Counted from the first letter of the stretch, positions 17,329 to 26,210 are shown. The stretch is DNA of 64,000 nucleotides from JAVBRD01 sp031548365 (GCA_031548365.1 JAVBRD010000007.1:6039-70038), one strand, 5' to 3'. Notes: generated from the sequence alone by a model not told the origin. Numbers and translations are program-made.

Positions 17329-18305
17329 AAGTTTTCATCGGCGTTGACGTGGGATCGGTGAGCACAAACGTCGTCGTTGTCGATTCACACGTCAATGTGC
17401 TTTTCGATGAGTACATCCGCACGAACGGTCAGCCTCTTGAGTCGATCAAACGGGGATTTGCCGACCTCAATGAAAAGATCGGCATTCAGGATCTTGAAGT
17501 CGCGGGCGTGGGGACGACAGGCAGCGGACGCCAGCTCGCAGCGCTCATGATCGGCTCCGACGTCATCAAGAATGAGATCACGGCGCACGCCTCGGCCGCG
17601 CTGCACTTCCACCCGGAGGTGCACACGATTTTCGAGATCGGCGGGCAGGACTCAAAAATCATCATCCTCAAGGACGGTATGGTCGTCGACTTCTCCATGA
17701 ACACCGTGTGCGCAGCGGGCACAGGTTCATTTCTCGATCACCAGTCCGAAAGGCTCGGTATCCCCATACAGGACTTCGGAGCGCTCGCGCTCACCGCGAA
17801 CACCAACGTGCGCATTGCCGGCCGCTGTACGGTTTTTGCCGAATCGGACATGATCGCAAAGCAGCAGTTCGGCTTCTCAAAAGCCGAAATCATCAAGGGG
17901 TTGTGCGACGCGCTCGTGCGAAATTACATGAACAACCTCGGACGCGGAAAACGCCTTGAGCCGCCGTTTTTGTTTCAGGGCGGCGTGGCTGCCAACGTCG
18001 GTATCAGGCGCGCGTTTGAGACCGAGCTTGGACAGAACGTCATCATTCCCAAGCACTACAGCGTAATGGGCTCCATCGGCGCAGCCATTCTCGCGCTTGA
18101 AAACCACCAAAAAACGCGCCAGCCATCCAAATTCAGGGGCTTCGACCTGATTAACCTCCAGTTCACGCCCTCAAGCACGGAATGCTCAGGCTGCTCGAAC
18201 ATGTGCGAAGTCGTGCGCGTGGACATCAACGGTAAAACGGTTGCCATGTGGGGCGACAAGTGCGGAAAGTGGGCCAACTCCCTGCACCAACAGCACGCGG
18301 TTTAG
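17325..18305 (+). CDS. CoA-substrate-specific enzyme activase (HgdC-like ATPase)
   Basis: The 326-residue protein belongs to the ASKHA-fold BadF/BadG/HgdC ATPases that drive ATP-dependent electron transfer into radical dehydratases. It opens with FIGVDVGSVSTNVVVVD (phosphate 1 loop). IGGQDSKII is phosphate 2, and NTVCAAGTGSF and IAGRCTVFAESD hold the two cysteines that bind the bridging [4Fe-4S] cluster of the homodimer. A C-terminal extension adds CSGCSNMC and a later CGKW, a second cysteine cluster that simple HgdC proteins lack but activase-fusion proteins have. That supports the view that the three genes are one split fusion protein. Confidence 0.9.
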   Translation: MKVFIGVDVGSVSTNVVVVDSHVNVLFDEYIRTNGQPLESIKRGFADLNEKIGIQDLEVAGVGTTGSGRQLAALMIGSDVIKNEITAHASAALHFHPEVHTIFEIGGQDSKIIILKDGMVVDFSMNTVCAAGTGSFLDHQSERLGIPIQDFGALALTANTNVRIAGRCTVFAESDMIAKQQFGFSKAEIIKGLCDALVRNYMNNLGRGKRLEPPFLFQGGVAANVGIRRAFETELGQNVIIPKHYSVMGSIGAAILALENHQKTRQPSKFRGFDLINLQFTPSSTECSGCSNMCEVVRVDINGKTVAMWGDKCGKWANSLHQQHAV

Positions 18306-18324
18306 CGTCTTGAACGTGCGAAAT

Positions 18325-18352
18325 CGCCCCGACCTGATCTCAGGCCGGGGCG
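18325..18352. terminator. Bidirectional terminator-like hairpin between the activase gene and galE
   Basis: CGCCCCG and CCTGA pair with TCAGG and CGGGGCG around a two-base loop with one mismatch. It lies between two convergent genes. No long T-run is present on either side. Confidence 0.5.
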
Positions 18353-18374
18353 CTCGCGTGACTTGGTTGCCGAG

Positions 18375-19358
18375 CTAGCAATACCCGTTCGGGTGCCCGC
18401 GATGCCACTTGTACGCCGACGCGATCATGTCGTCAAGCGTATGAACCGGTTTCCAGCCGAGTTCGCGCTTGATCTTATCTCCGCACGCGACCAGCTTGGC
18501 CGGGTCTCCGGGACGGCGCTCCCGGAGGTCAAGAGAGAGCTGAAGGCCCGTGATTCGCTCTGCGGCATCTGCGAGCTGCTTGTTTGAATAACCATTGTTG
18601 TCGCCCACGTTAAATGAACCGAGGTGTTGGCCGCTTTTGAGCTCGTCAAGCGCCAGAACATGCGCGCTGATTAGGTCGTCGATGTGCACATAATCGCGCA
18701 CGCACGTGCCATCTCCCGTTGGGTAGTCCGTGCCGAACAGCTGGAACGATTTTCCGCTGATGAGCGCTTTGAGCAGGTTTGGAATGATGTGCGTCTCGGG
18801 GACGTGCGCCTCGCCGATTTCTCCGCTATCGTGCGCACCCGCGACATTAAAGTACCTGAACGCGGCGTAAGACAAACCGAACGCCTCGTGGTAGGCGCTG
18901 AGCATGTGCTCGACTGCGAGCTTGGTCTGGCCGTAGACGTTCTTGGGCATCTTGGGGTGATCTTCAGTGATCGTATCCGCTCCATCGACCGGCTCGCCGT
19001 ACACCGCCGCGGTGGACGACGCGATAATTTTCGTCACGCCGGATAGCCGCATCGCGTCTAGCAGGGATTGGGTTCCAACGACGTTGTGCCGGTAATACAG
19101 GTCGGGCGCGCTCATGGATTCCGCAACCTGCGTCTTTGCCGCAAAGTGAATAACGATCTCCACGTTATTCGCGGTCATGGTCTCGGACAAAAGCCGCGTG
19201 TCGCGAATGTCGCCGATGATGAGTGGCAGCCCCTTTACAGACGATGCGAAGCCGGTCGACAGGTTATCGACGATGACGACACCATAACCCAGTGACACAA
19301 GCTTCTTGACCATGTGACTGCCAATGTATCCCGCGCCCCCGGTGACCAACACGTTCAA
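18375..19358 (-). CDS. galE: UDP-glucose 4-epimerase
   Basis: The 327-residue short-chain dehydrogenase-type protein has the NAD-binding motif TGGAGYIGSH at residues 6-15 and the catalytic S-T pair (SSTAAVYG) and YGQTK. RYFNVAGA and the C-terminal RRPGDPAKLV match GalE. It interconverts UDP-galactose and UDP-glucose for galactose use or for cell-surface sugars. The start codon is TTG at 19358; NVLVTGG fits the family start and a G-rich site lies upstream. It has its own strong promoter and is not in an operon here. Confidence 0.92.
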   Translation of the reverse strand: MNVLVTGGAGYIGSHMVKKLVSLGYGVVIVDNLSTGFASSVKGLPLIIGDIRDTRLLSETMTANNVEIVIHFAAKTQVAESMSAPDLYYRHNVVGTQSLLDAMRLSGVTKIIASSTAAVYGEPVDGADTITEDHPKMPKNVYGQTKLAVEHMLSAYHEAFGLSYAAFRYFNVAGAHDSGEIGEAHVPETHIIPNLLKALISGKSFQLFGTDYPTGDGTCVRDYVHIDDLISAHVLALDELKSGQHLGSFNVGDNNGYSNKQLADAAERITGLQLSLDLRERRPGDPAKLVACGDKIKRELGWKPVHTLDDMIASAYKWHRGHPNGYC

Positions 19359-19398
19359 GCGATTACCCCCACATGCTATTTCCTTTGTTTTCGGCTAT

Positions 19399-19428
19399 AT
19401 TATACTGATGTAGTGGCAAATGTGTCAA
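19399..19428 (-). promoter_or_regulatory. Sigma-A promoter of galE
   Basis: Consensus -35 TTGACA (19423-19428) and -10 TATAAT (19399-19404) with an 18-base spacer on the minus strand. Confidence 0.8.
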
Positions 19429-19523
19429 TCCAAAGTCTTTTGCGATCTTTCTCACGCTGGCAGGAATTTTCAGCCGTGCGATCGTATTAAAATAGGATAA
19501 GCTTAAGTAAGGAGGCGGTGTCA

Positions 19524-22313
19524 TTGAAATGCGCGAATTGCGGCCAATGGAACAAGGCCCATTTCACAAAGTGTTTCAAATGCGGCGCACCCCTGGGCAC
19601 GCACAACGAACCGTCCCCTGAACGCATTCGCGAAACACCGTCCGAGCCGGTCACCGAAGCGGTTGCCCAGGAAACGGCCAGGTTGTCTATCTCCGTCCCT
19701 CCCGTAGCCGCAGGCTTGGTTTCTCAGCCGGACCGGGAAGACACGCAAACGCACGACACCTCGGCGATCGAGGCTGCGGCTGAGGAGCATGTGGTTACCG
19801 AGACGCATAAACCTCGCTCGCCTTCTTTTTTTACACGCATCAAGGGTCTGCTCAGACGTGACACGAACGACCGTGGAACTATCGATGACCTCCCGGTGAA
19901 CGAGCCGCCAGCCGCTGAGCCGCAAATGACCGCCGCGGAAGAGCCGAGCGTGACCGAAAACCGTGTCTCCTCGTCAACCCCCGCGCAGAACGCGTTGAAA
20001 GCTGAGGAATCCGCCGAACTCGATGAGGAGCCGGAGCGTGTTCGGCTTGCGCCGGTGAAAAACTTTAACCCCGAGGCGACACTCGCCCGCATGATGCAGT
20101 CGCGGCAGCCAAAGCCTCAGGTCAAGCAGCCCCCGCCGGAACCGAAGCCCGTGTTCCAAAGGCGGGACGCGACGCGCCCCTGGTCGACGCGTTCACCGCG
20201 CCCATCCGCCCCACCGCTTCACCAGGTTCAGCCTGAAATCGATCCGGAATCGGTGACGGTCGCGCTGCCCGAACCGCCGCCTATTTCTGAACCCCCGCAA
20301 ACACCGCGCGCGACCACGCCGTTTCAGGAACGGGACGCCATGCGCCCGTGGTCGACCCGCGCCCCTCTAGCGCCTATTCCCCCATCGCCCCAGGATGAAT
20401 CCAAGATTGTGCCTGAGTCGGCAACAGAGGAGTTACCTGGACCTTCGCCACATTCCGTTCCCCTGCAGGCATCGCGCATTAGTTTGTCAATCGAGAAACC
20501 GGCGGCGCAGAGCACTGCTTCGCCACCCACAGAACTGGTGACCGCTGAAGTTGAAACGGAGTACCGTCCTACCGAGCCACCTCCACTGAGCGAGCCTTTC
20601 CAGCCGCGGATGAGTGCCGATGAATCTGCGCCAGCAGAAACGCCTGAGGTGCCGCGCACGACCGCGCGTCTGCTTGCTAACCGCAGGTTTGCCTTGCCGG
20701 TCGAGCATCCCACTGACGAAAACCACCCGGCTCAATCTGAGCCTACTTTGTCAATTCCTCAATTCACTGACGCAGGCACGCACAGACAGGCAATGCGACC
20801 AACCGTAACATCCGGCGGCGCGGGATCGGACGACCGCCGCACATTCGCTTACAGTCGTGACCGATCCGCTCTTCCCTCAGCGGTTCCGCATGATCCGCAA
20901 CCGCAAACGCAAAACCGCCAGCCACAGCCTGCCGTTAAACGCGTTCCCACTTCACCCCGAGCTCAGCGCGCGCCTTCCACCGTTGTTCGTCCGCCGCTCG
21001 CGCCACGCAAACGGCAGAACCTCGGCATGGTCGGTAAGCGCAGCAACCCCTTGGTGCGCACTTTGATTGTCGCGGCCATCGGCGTGGGGATGATCGCGCT
21101 ACTCGCGTGGGGCGCGAGCAAAGGCTATCAGGCCATCGTCTCATTGATATCTGACCAGCGCATCGCGACTCTCCCCACACCAGCGCTCGACCCATCCCTG
21201 CCCACACCCTCAATCTCAACCGATACGGTCAACGGCAATGTCATCCACACAATCACCTTCACCGGCAAGGATGACGACTTTATCTACATCCCAGAGATAC
21301 CTTCCGGCAAAAACACGCGTATCATCGGGCAAATCGCGAAGTTTGAGATTCCGGACTCCATTTGGATCGAGGCACAAACCTCAGAACTGAATGAGTTCAT
21401 CGACGTCACGCTCAACCCCAAGCTCATCAAGGCGGACGGCACCGAAAAACAGCTGCCCCCCGTTCAATACGTCGTCGAGGTCCCGCTTAGCAAACTTGAC
21501 ATGATCAACCCCACTGAGGAGCGCGTTGAGACTTACACTTCAAACTACCAGGTTCAATTCAAAGTTGATGTGGGCAGCAGCGTGACCATCGGCGGAGATG
21601 ACTTCAACGATTTAGTCAATGCGGACGGTGTCGTTACGCGCGTGCTCCATGTCGATCCCGTCGGCGACAATTTCATCGAGATTACCGCGCAGGCACGCGG
21701 GCACCGCAAGAAAACCATCGTCCTTAACATTTACAGGCCGCACATGGACATCGAGCTTGAGCTCGATCCCTCCACGCCGGAAACCAGCAACTCGCAAACA
21801 ATGCGCATCACCGGGCACACGGAGATTGGTGCGGCGGTCAAGGTCGAGTCCGATATAAGCGGTTCGCTGGAGCTTGAAAAAGCGACGGGTTCCTTCCTTT
21901 TCAACGCTAAACTGACGCGCTACGGGATCAACACCATCATTATTCGCGCATCCATGAGCGGCAAAGAAGATTCCGTGATCAAGCACAACGTCTACTACAA
22001 ACCCAATCTGGATGAGTACAGCCGCAAAGCGCAGTCGCTCGTACAAAATATCAAAGAGCTCCGAGCGAACCCATCGCGCAGAATCGGCATCATTTACGTT
22101 TTCGATGGCCAAGTCGAAGAAATCGCGAACGCGGAAAAACCCATGTCCATACTGTTTGACGCTTCGACAAAGAGCCAGGAAATCAAAGTGTGGCTCGAGT
22201 ACGAGGGAGACAAAAAATGGGAACTCGGCCGCAAAATGCGCGTTTACGCGGACTGCATTGGCGAAAAGGACGGGCTTCCGCTGCTTGCTGCGCGCTTCAT
22301 CTATTACGATTGA
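19524..22313 (+). CDS. large membrane protein with N-terminal zinc ribbon and Pro-rich linker, unknown function
   Basis: I do not recognise this 929-residue protein. It begins with a short zinc ribbon (CANCG, then CFKCG) and continues with about 480 residues of Pro/Glu/Thr-rich, low-complexity sequence containing a 56-residue tandem repeat. It then has basic residues and one transmembrane helix at about 510-530 (LIVAAIGVGMIALLAWGA). The last 390 residues look beta-rich and are probably outside the cell, with at least two Ig-like or bacterial-surface sandwich segments. The TTG at 19524 is preferred over a GTG six bases upstream because it is the right distance from GGAGG. The design suggests a cytoplasmic sensor tail linked to an exported domain. 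It ends before a 41-base palindrome. Confidence 0.75.
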   Translation: MKCANCGQWNKAHFTKCFKCGAPLGTHNEPSPERIRETPSEPVTEAVAQETARLSISVPPVAAGLVSQPDREDTQTHDTSAIEAAAEEHVVTETHKPRSPSFFTRIKGLLRRDTNDRGTIDDLPVNEPPAAEPQMTAAEEPSVTENRVSSSTPAQNALKAEESAELDEEPERVRLAPVKNFNPEATLARMMQSRQPKPQVKQPPPEPKPVFQRRDATRPWSTRSPRPSAPPLHQVQPEIDPESVTVALPEPPPISEPPQTPRATTPFQERDAMRPWSTRAPLAPIPPSPQDESKIVPESATEELPGPSPHSVPLQASRISLSIEKPAAQSTASPPTELVTAEVETEYRPTEPPPLSEPFQPRMSADESAPAETPEVPRTTARLLANRRFALPVEHPTDENHPAQSEPTLSIPQFTDAGTHRQAMRPTVTSGGAGSDDRRTFAYSRDRSALPSAVPHDPQPQTQNRQPQPAVKRVPTSPRAQRAPSTVVRPPLAPRKRQNLGMVGKRSNPLVRTLIVAAIGVGMIALLAWGASKGYQAIVSLISDQRIATLPTPALDPSLPTPSISTDTVNGNVIHTITFTGKDDDFIYIPEIPSGKNTRIIGQIAKFEIPDSIWIEAQTSELNEFIDVTLNPKLIKADGTEKQLPPVQYVVEVPLSKLDMINPTEERVETYTSNYQVQFKVDVGSSVTIGGDDFNDLVNADGVVTRVLHVDPVGDNFIEITAQARGHRKKTIVLNIYRPHMDIELELDPSTPETSNSQTMRITGHTEIGAAVKVESDISGSLELEKATGSFLFNAKLTRYGINTIIIRASMSGKEDSVIKHNVYYKPNLDEYSRKAQSLVQNIKELRANPSRRIGIIYVFDGQVEEIANAEKPMSILFDASTKSQEIKVWLEYEGDKKWELGRKMRVYADCIGEKDGLPLLAARFIYYD
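20154..20489 (+). repeat. Two-copy 168-bp (56-residue) tandem repeat inside the Pro-rich protein
   Basis: Copy 1 begins at 20154 (FQRRDATRPWSTR) and copy 2 at 20322 (FQERDAMRPWSTR). Both continue with a matching PES-T-LP-P-P-S-P-Q pattern. A fainter trace, QAMRP, occurs further on. The repeat is in frame and probably extends the linker. Confidence 0.65.
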
Positions 22314-22410
22314 CGAAATCCGGAGACAACGCCACCGGCTTTCGGATCGTAGCCACAGCCGACTTTTCCGAAAACCAGAGTCCGGGAACACCCAAGTCTG
22401 GGTTTGTCAT

Positions 22411-22451
22411 CACGATAAGAGCCGGAGGCCATGCCTCCGGCTCTTATCGTG
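22411..22451. terminator. 41-base perfect palindrome between convergent genes
   Basis: A 19-base perfect inverted repeat (22411-22429 with 22433-22451) around a CAT loop. It separates the convergent 929-residue protein gene and the URO-D-fold gene, so a bidirectional terminator is the simplest reading. No T-run follows on either strand. Confidence 0.6.
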
Positions 22452-22467
22452 TATGTGGTGGCGCGAT

Positions 22468-23550
22468 TCAGAGCGTTCCCGCGTTAAGCCCGTACTCAAT
22501 GAACTCGCGGTACGTCGCGAAATCGACCGTGTTTGGGATCGAGTGGTCGGAGTGAAGCGTGTAGCCGAAACCTGCTTTAACGATGGGCACCTTTTTATCA
22601 ATCTCTGCCCGGACGCGTGCGATATCGTTCGTATACAACTCGCGCACGTCGATACCGCCCATGAAGGAAAGGCAGTGTCCGTATTCTTTGTACAGCTTGA
22701 GCAAATCCATTCCGGCCTTGACCTCGATGACCTGCAGGCAATCCATGCCCGCCTCGAGAAGCCCGGGGATGAGCTTTTCCACCATGCCGCACGAGTGAAC
22801 GAGCACGGGCTTTTTGATCGACTTGTTGTAGTCGAAAACATAGCGATGCCCTGGCTGGACGATCTCCATGTACATTTGAGGCGACATGAATGGCCGTCCG
22901 AGAAAACCCATATCCTCATAATACCAGAAACCGTCGGGCAGCCCCTCCTTGGCAAAAAGGATTTCCTCCAGCTCGACTGTCAGGCGAGAATACGTATTGA
23001 CCATGTCACGAACCCAATCGGGGTCAAGCGCCATGCCCATGAGCATGTACTCATGTCCGCAAACGGGATGCATCAACTCAAAGGGAAGAACGCCGCTGTA
23101 AAAAAAGAAACGGTTTTTTTCCTTCGCTCGCGCCTTTGCGTTGCGATAAGCCTCAAAATTGATGCGGCGATCGTCCGCGACGAGCTTAGGCTTGATGTAT
23201 TCAAGCCAATTGGCGCGATCTTTGACGAGAAAGTCGACGTGCTCAGGCGTTGTATCGTGCTTTTTGTGACGGCGGAGCAGCGCGCCATTCCCATCGCGCA
23301 CCAGGCGCGTGTCCTCGTTCTCTTCAATTGTCACGGGAACAAAATCCAGATCGGCGACCATCTTGAATGGCCAGCACTCCTCCATGTCAAAGGAAAAGAT
23401 ATCTGCGAAGTTTTCCCCTTCTTTGACCCAGCCTTTATTCTCCCATTCGCGGTGCGTATCCGACCAAAAGTGTTCGTACAAACCGATGCGATCGACCGGC
23501 CGCCGGTACATCAGGTTTGCCGTCCTCTCAACGCCTGTCATTTTGTCCAT
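22468..23550 (-). CDS. uroporphyrinogen decarboxylase-fold protein, probable corrinoid-dependent methyltransferase
   Basis: The 360-residue protein has the URO-D/MtbA barrel. VLVHSCGMVEKLIP near residue 265 carries the His/Cys zinc site of methylcobamide-dependent methyltransferases, and the C-terminus holds the GGIDVREL block. Residues needed for true haem-pathway HemE are not evident, and no haem genes are nearby. It probably moves a methyl group to or from a corrinoid protein or small thiol, but the substrate is unknown. The ATG at 23550 follows GGAGG by eight bases; an adjacent TTG is in frame. It is transcribed alone, convergent with the gene before it and divergent from the DtxR-like gene. 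Confidence 0.8.
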   Translation of the reverse strand: MDKMTGVERTANLMYRRPVDRIGLYEHFWSDTHREWENKGWVKEGENFADIFSFDMEECWPFKMVADLDFVPVTIEENEDTRLVRDGNGALLRRHKKHDTTPEHVDFLVKDRANWLEYIKPKLVADDRRINFEAYRNAKARAKEKNRFFFYSGVLPFELMHPVCGHEYMLMGMALDPDWVRDMVNTYSRLTVELEEILFAKEGLPDGFWYYEDMGFLGRPFMSPQMYMEIVQPGHRYVFDYNKSIKKPVLVHSCGMVEKLIPGLLEAGMDCLQVIEVKAGMDLLKLYKEYGHCLSFMGGIDVRELYTNDIARVRAEIDKKVPIVKAGFGYTLHSDHSIPNTVDFATYREFIEYGLNAGTL

Positions 23551-23639
23551 CAAAAAGACCTCCGCTCGCCTTATTACACCGAGTATACATCAAAACCCAG
23601 CGTTTGAACAACGCAAACAATATGTAGAGAAAACAGGAG

Positions 23640-23668
23640 TCGAACAGCGGGCCGAATTGTGTTATACT
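23640..23668 (+). promoter_or_regulatory. Promoter of the DtxR-like regulator
   Basis: -35 TCGAAC (23640-23645), 17-base spacer, and -10 TATACT (23663-23668). Confidence 0.5.
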
Positions 23669-23697
23669 ATCAGAAACCAGTGATATGGAGAGTGGAA

Positions 23698-24072
23698 ATG
23701 AACATCACACCAACGATGGAGAATTACATGGAAACCATCCTGCTGCTGGAACGCTTCAATGGCGCGGTTCGCGTTACAGACATAGCGGAGAAAATGGGCG
23801 TCGCAAAATCAAGCGTTCACGTTGCTCTGCATTCACTGGAAGACCGCGGGATGCTCCTGCACGAAAAATACGGCACAATCCACTTAACCGACAAGGGCCG
23901 GGAAACCGCTGAAGCGATCTACGAACGGCATGTGGCGCTCAAGGCATTTTTCATCAGAATTGTGGGGCTTGATGATGAAACCGCCGAGAGCGAAGCGTGC
24001 GCTGTAGAGCATGTGCTCATGGATTCCACCATCGACCGCATGACGGCTCTGGTCGTCGCGGCTGATAAATAG
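23698..24072 (+). CDS. DtxR/MntR-family metal-responsive transcriptional regulator
   Basis: The 124-residue protein starts with PTMENYMETILLLE, the helix that opens the DtxR winged helix. The DNA-binding helix region is VTDIAEKMGVAKSSVHVALH, and the following dimerisation domain has ERHVALKAFF and EACAVEHVLMD with candidate metal-binding His, Glu and Cys residues. It lacks the SH3-like third domain, as MntR does. It should repress metal-uptake genes when iron or manganese is bound, but no transporter is adjacent. The ATG at 23698 has GGAGAG upstream. The stop codon is one base from the convergent pgsA stop. Confidence 0.85.
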   Translation: MNITPTMENYMETILLLERFNGAVRVTDIAEKMGVAKSSVHVALHSLEDRGMLLHEKYGTIHLTDKGRETAEAIYERHVALKAFFIRIVGLDDETAESEACAVEHVLMDSTIDRMTALVVAADK

Positions 24073-24073
24073 C

Positions 24074-24613
24074 CTACGCCCGTCCGCTTTTGAGACGTGT
24101 CAGGATGATTGCCGCATACTGCAGAGTCGAAAAAACGGACAACGCAACGGCCATGTACCGGAGCATCCAGGTCCACTGCAGCGCGTCGCCAAAAAACGAG
24201 AGTGATATCGCTGCAAAAAACACGACAGTTGATACCTTGCCTATCAAGTTCGCCGGTTGTACCATCGTGTTTTTTTTGTAGATCATCACACCGCCCAGCA
24301 CCATGAGCAGCTCTTTGACTGCCATTAGGACGAGAATCCATAATTCGCACATACCCGCAATGCACAAGCAGAGCAGTGCGACAACCACGGTCATTTTGTC
24401 TGCGACAGGATCCATTGTTTGCCCGAACTGAGAAATAGCGTCGTATTTTCGAGCCAAATAGCCGTCGAGCATGTCGGAAAACACCGCGATGAGGAAGACA
24501 AACAGCGCGGCAAACGGAGTAACGCAAAAGAAAACGATCGGAAGCACCGGAACAAGGATCAACCGAAACACAGTAATGGCGTTGGGGAGCTGTTTCACAT
24601 CCAGTTTTCGCAC
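24074..24613 (-). CDS. pgsA: CDP-diacylglycerol-glycerol-3-phosphate 3-phosphatidyltransferase
   Basis: The 179-residue integral membrane protein carries the complete CDP-alcohol phosphotransferase motif, D-G-x2-A-R-x8-G-x3-D-x3-D, starting at DGYLAR. PNAITVFRLILVP near the N-terminus is also characteristic. It makes phosphatidylglycerol phosphate for membrane lipid synthesis. GTG at 24613 was chosen because GGGAGG sits eight bases upstream; two upstream in-frame ATGs would place the ribosome-binding site inside the gene. Its 3' end abuts that of the DtxR-like gene. Confidence 0.9.
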   Translation of the reverse strand: MRKLDVKQLPNAITVFRLILVPVLPIVFFCVTPFAALFVFLIAVFSDMLDGYLARKYDAISQFGQTMDPVADKMTVVVALLCLCIAGMCELWILVLMAVKELLMVLGGVMIYKKNTMVQPANLIGKVSTVVFFAAISLSFFGDALQWTWMLRYMAVALSVFSTLQYAAIILTRLKSGRA

Positions 24614-24700
24614 GTACGATGCCTCCCTTTGTTGACCCATTTTACCGCCGCACCTGCCTTTAGTCAAACCCGATCCACTTTACACACGGAGTGATGTTGT

Positions 24701-25990
24701 TTGAGCGAACGTCTGTCTTTGTACGGCCTTTCCCCCGCGCATATCCTCCTCCCTCGCGCGGGCGTTGATCTAAGCAAATGGGCGGTGGTCGCATGCGACC
24801 AGTATACGTCCGAGCCTGAGTACTGGAAAAGCGTGGAAGAGATTGTCGGTGCAGCGCCGTCGACGCTTCGCATGATTTATCCGGAGGTATATTTGGGCAA
24901 AGAGGATGATACCGCACGCATTGCGCATATACACAGCGCAATGCGCGCTTATTGTGATAACGTGCTTGAAAACGCAGTTCACGGCTTTGTGTATGTCGAG
25001 CGTTTCTGCGGCGAGAGCGTACGGCGGGGCCTGATCGCGGCTGTCGATCTGGACGCGTATGATTATGCCCCGGGTTCCGTTTCGCTCATACGGGCAACCG
25101 AGGGCACCATTCTCGAGCGCATCCCTCCGCGCATGCGCGTACGCGAAAACGCGCCGCTTGAGCTCCCCCACATCCTCATGCTTATCGACGATCCTGATGG
25201 CACAATCATCGAGCCGATCGCCGCGCGCAAAAGCACGCTCCGCACGCTCTACGACACGGCGCTGATGAAAGGCGGAGGGCGCGTGGTGGGTTGGGCTGTT
25301 GAAGCAGGCGACGCATCCGAGCAGATCGCGGACGCGCTCGAGAACCTCGCAGGCCCTGAGCGGATGCGCGGCAAGTATGGCGTCTGCTCTGATACCGCGC
25401 CCTTGCTTTTCGCCGTGGGCGACGGCAACCACTCCCTCGCAACCGCGCGCGCGTGCTGGCTGCGCATAAAGCTCTCGTTGAACGTTGAGGATGCCGCAAG
25501 CCATCCGGCGCGCTATGCGCTCGTTGAACTGATGAACGTCCATGACCAAGGCCTTTCTTTTGAGCCTATCCACAGAGCACTCTTCGGCGTTGACCCCTCG
25601 GATTTCATTTCTGCAATTGCGGCGCGCTTCCCGCACCAAAAAGGCTCTCCACTCGTCGCGCGTGTGCTTTCCGGTAAAGACGAGCTTGACATATCATCGG
25701 CGGTCAACGGTCTCCCGCTCTGTGAGCTCCAGCCTTTCCTCGACGCATACGTCGCAGCACATCAGGGTTCATCCATGGACTACATTCACGGCGAGGACGT
25801 CGTCCGCTCGCTCGCTTCAGGAGCGCGCACGGTCGGTTTGCTCCTTCCTCCGATGGATAAGCACGAGCTGTTCCGCACCGTTATCCGCGAGGGAACGCTT
25901 CCGCGCAAAACTTTCTCTATGGGCGAAGCCCACGAAAAACGGTATTACATGGAGTGCAGACGCATCCTGCGCGATGCTCCGAACACATAA
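24701..25990 (+). CDS. DUF1015 family protein
   Basis: The 429-residue protein matches DUF1015 throughout. The conserved blocks include VACDQYTSEPEYW near residue 30, IYPEVYLG, and the strongly conserved VGDGNHSLATAR near residue 240. Family members are soluble and of unknown function; some sit next to 3-phosphoglycerate dehydrogenase or serine genes. Here it lies alone between pgsA and the B12 operon. The TTG start follows GGAG and matches the family N-terminus. A 289-residue frame on the opposite strand is a composition artefact. Confidence 0.85.
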   Translation: MSERLSLYGLSPAHILLPRAGVDLSKWAVVACDQYTSEPEYWKSVEEIVGAAPSTLRMIYPEVYLGKEDDTARIAHIHSAMRAYCDNVLENAVHGFVYVERFCGESVRRGLIAAVDLDAYDYAPGSVSLIRATEGTILERIPPRMRVRENAPLELPHILMLIDDPDGTIIEPIAARKSTLRTLYDTALMKGGGRVVGWAVEAGDASEQIADALENLAGPERMRGKYGVCSDTAPLLFAVGDGNHSLATARACWLRIKLSLNVEDAASHPARYALVELMNVHDQGLSFEPIHRALFGVDPSDFISAIAARFPHQKGSPLVARVLSGKDELDISSAVNGLPLCELQPFLDAYVAAHQGSSMDYIHGEDVVRSLASGARTVGLLLPPMDKHELFRTVIREGTLPRKTFSMGEAHEKRYYMECRRILRDAPNT

Positions 25991-26000
25991 GTTCCAAAGC

Positions 26001-26029
26001 TTGACATCATGCACGCGCAATCGTATAAT
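26001..26029 (+). promoter_or_regulatory. Consensus sigma-A promoter of the B12 operon
   Basis: Perfect TTGACA (26001-26006), 17-base spacer, and perfect TATAAT (26024-26029). Transcription should start just upstream of the riboswitch. Confidence 0.92.
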
Positions 26030-26048
26030 CAGCGCGACAACAAAATAT

Positions 26049-26210
26049 CATGCGTTCGGTGCACGAAAGTGCGCATAAGGGAAGCGGGTGTAAATCCCGC
26101 GCTATCCCAGTAACTGTAAGGTTGACACGCACGCCACACATGCCACTGCGAAAGCGGGAAGGCGGCGCGCGAGAATGAGACCGAGCCAGGAGACCTGCCG
26201 GAACATGAAA
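26049..26210 (+). promoter_or_regulatory. Cobalamin (adenosylcobalamin) riboswitch
   Basis: The leader contains the ordered conserved blocks of the cobalamin aptamer: CGGTGCACGAAAGTGC, AAGGGAA, GGGTGTAAATCCCGC, CCCAGTAACTGTAAG, GCCACTGCGAAAGCGGGAAGG, and the B12 box GAGCCAGGAGACCTGCC at 26183-26199. It precedes a transporter operon for the same ligand, with a terminator between aptamer and gene. Ligand binding should therefore shut off uptake. Confidence 0.96.

Noticed and set aside
22012..23607. A 531-residue plus-strand frame running over the end of the zinc-ribbon protein gene and antisense to the URO-D-fold gene
   Set aside because: It lies opposite a gene with clear family motifs and crosses the 41-base palindrome; its translation has no recognisable pattern. 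It is a composition effect of GC-rich codons.
24770..25639. A 289-residue minus-strand frame opposite the DUF1015 gene
   Set aside because: Antisense shadow; the DUF1015 motifs on the plus strand are decisive.
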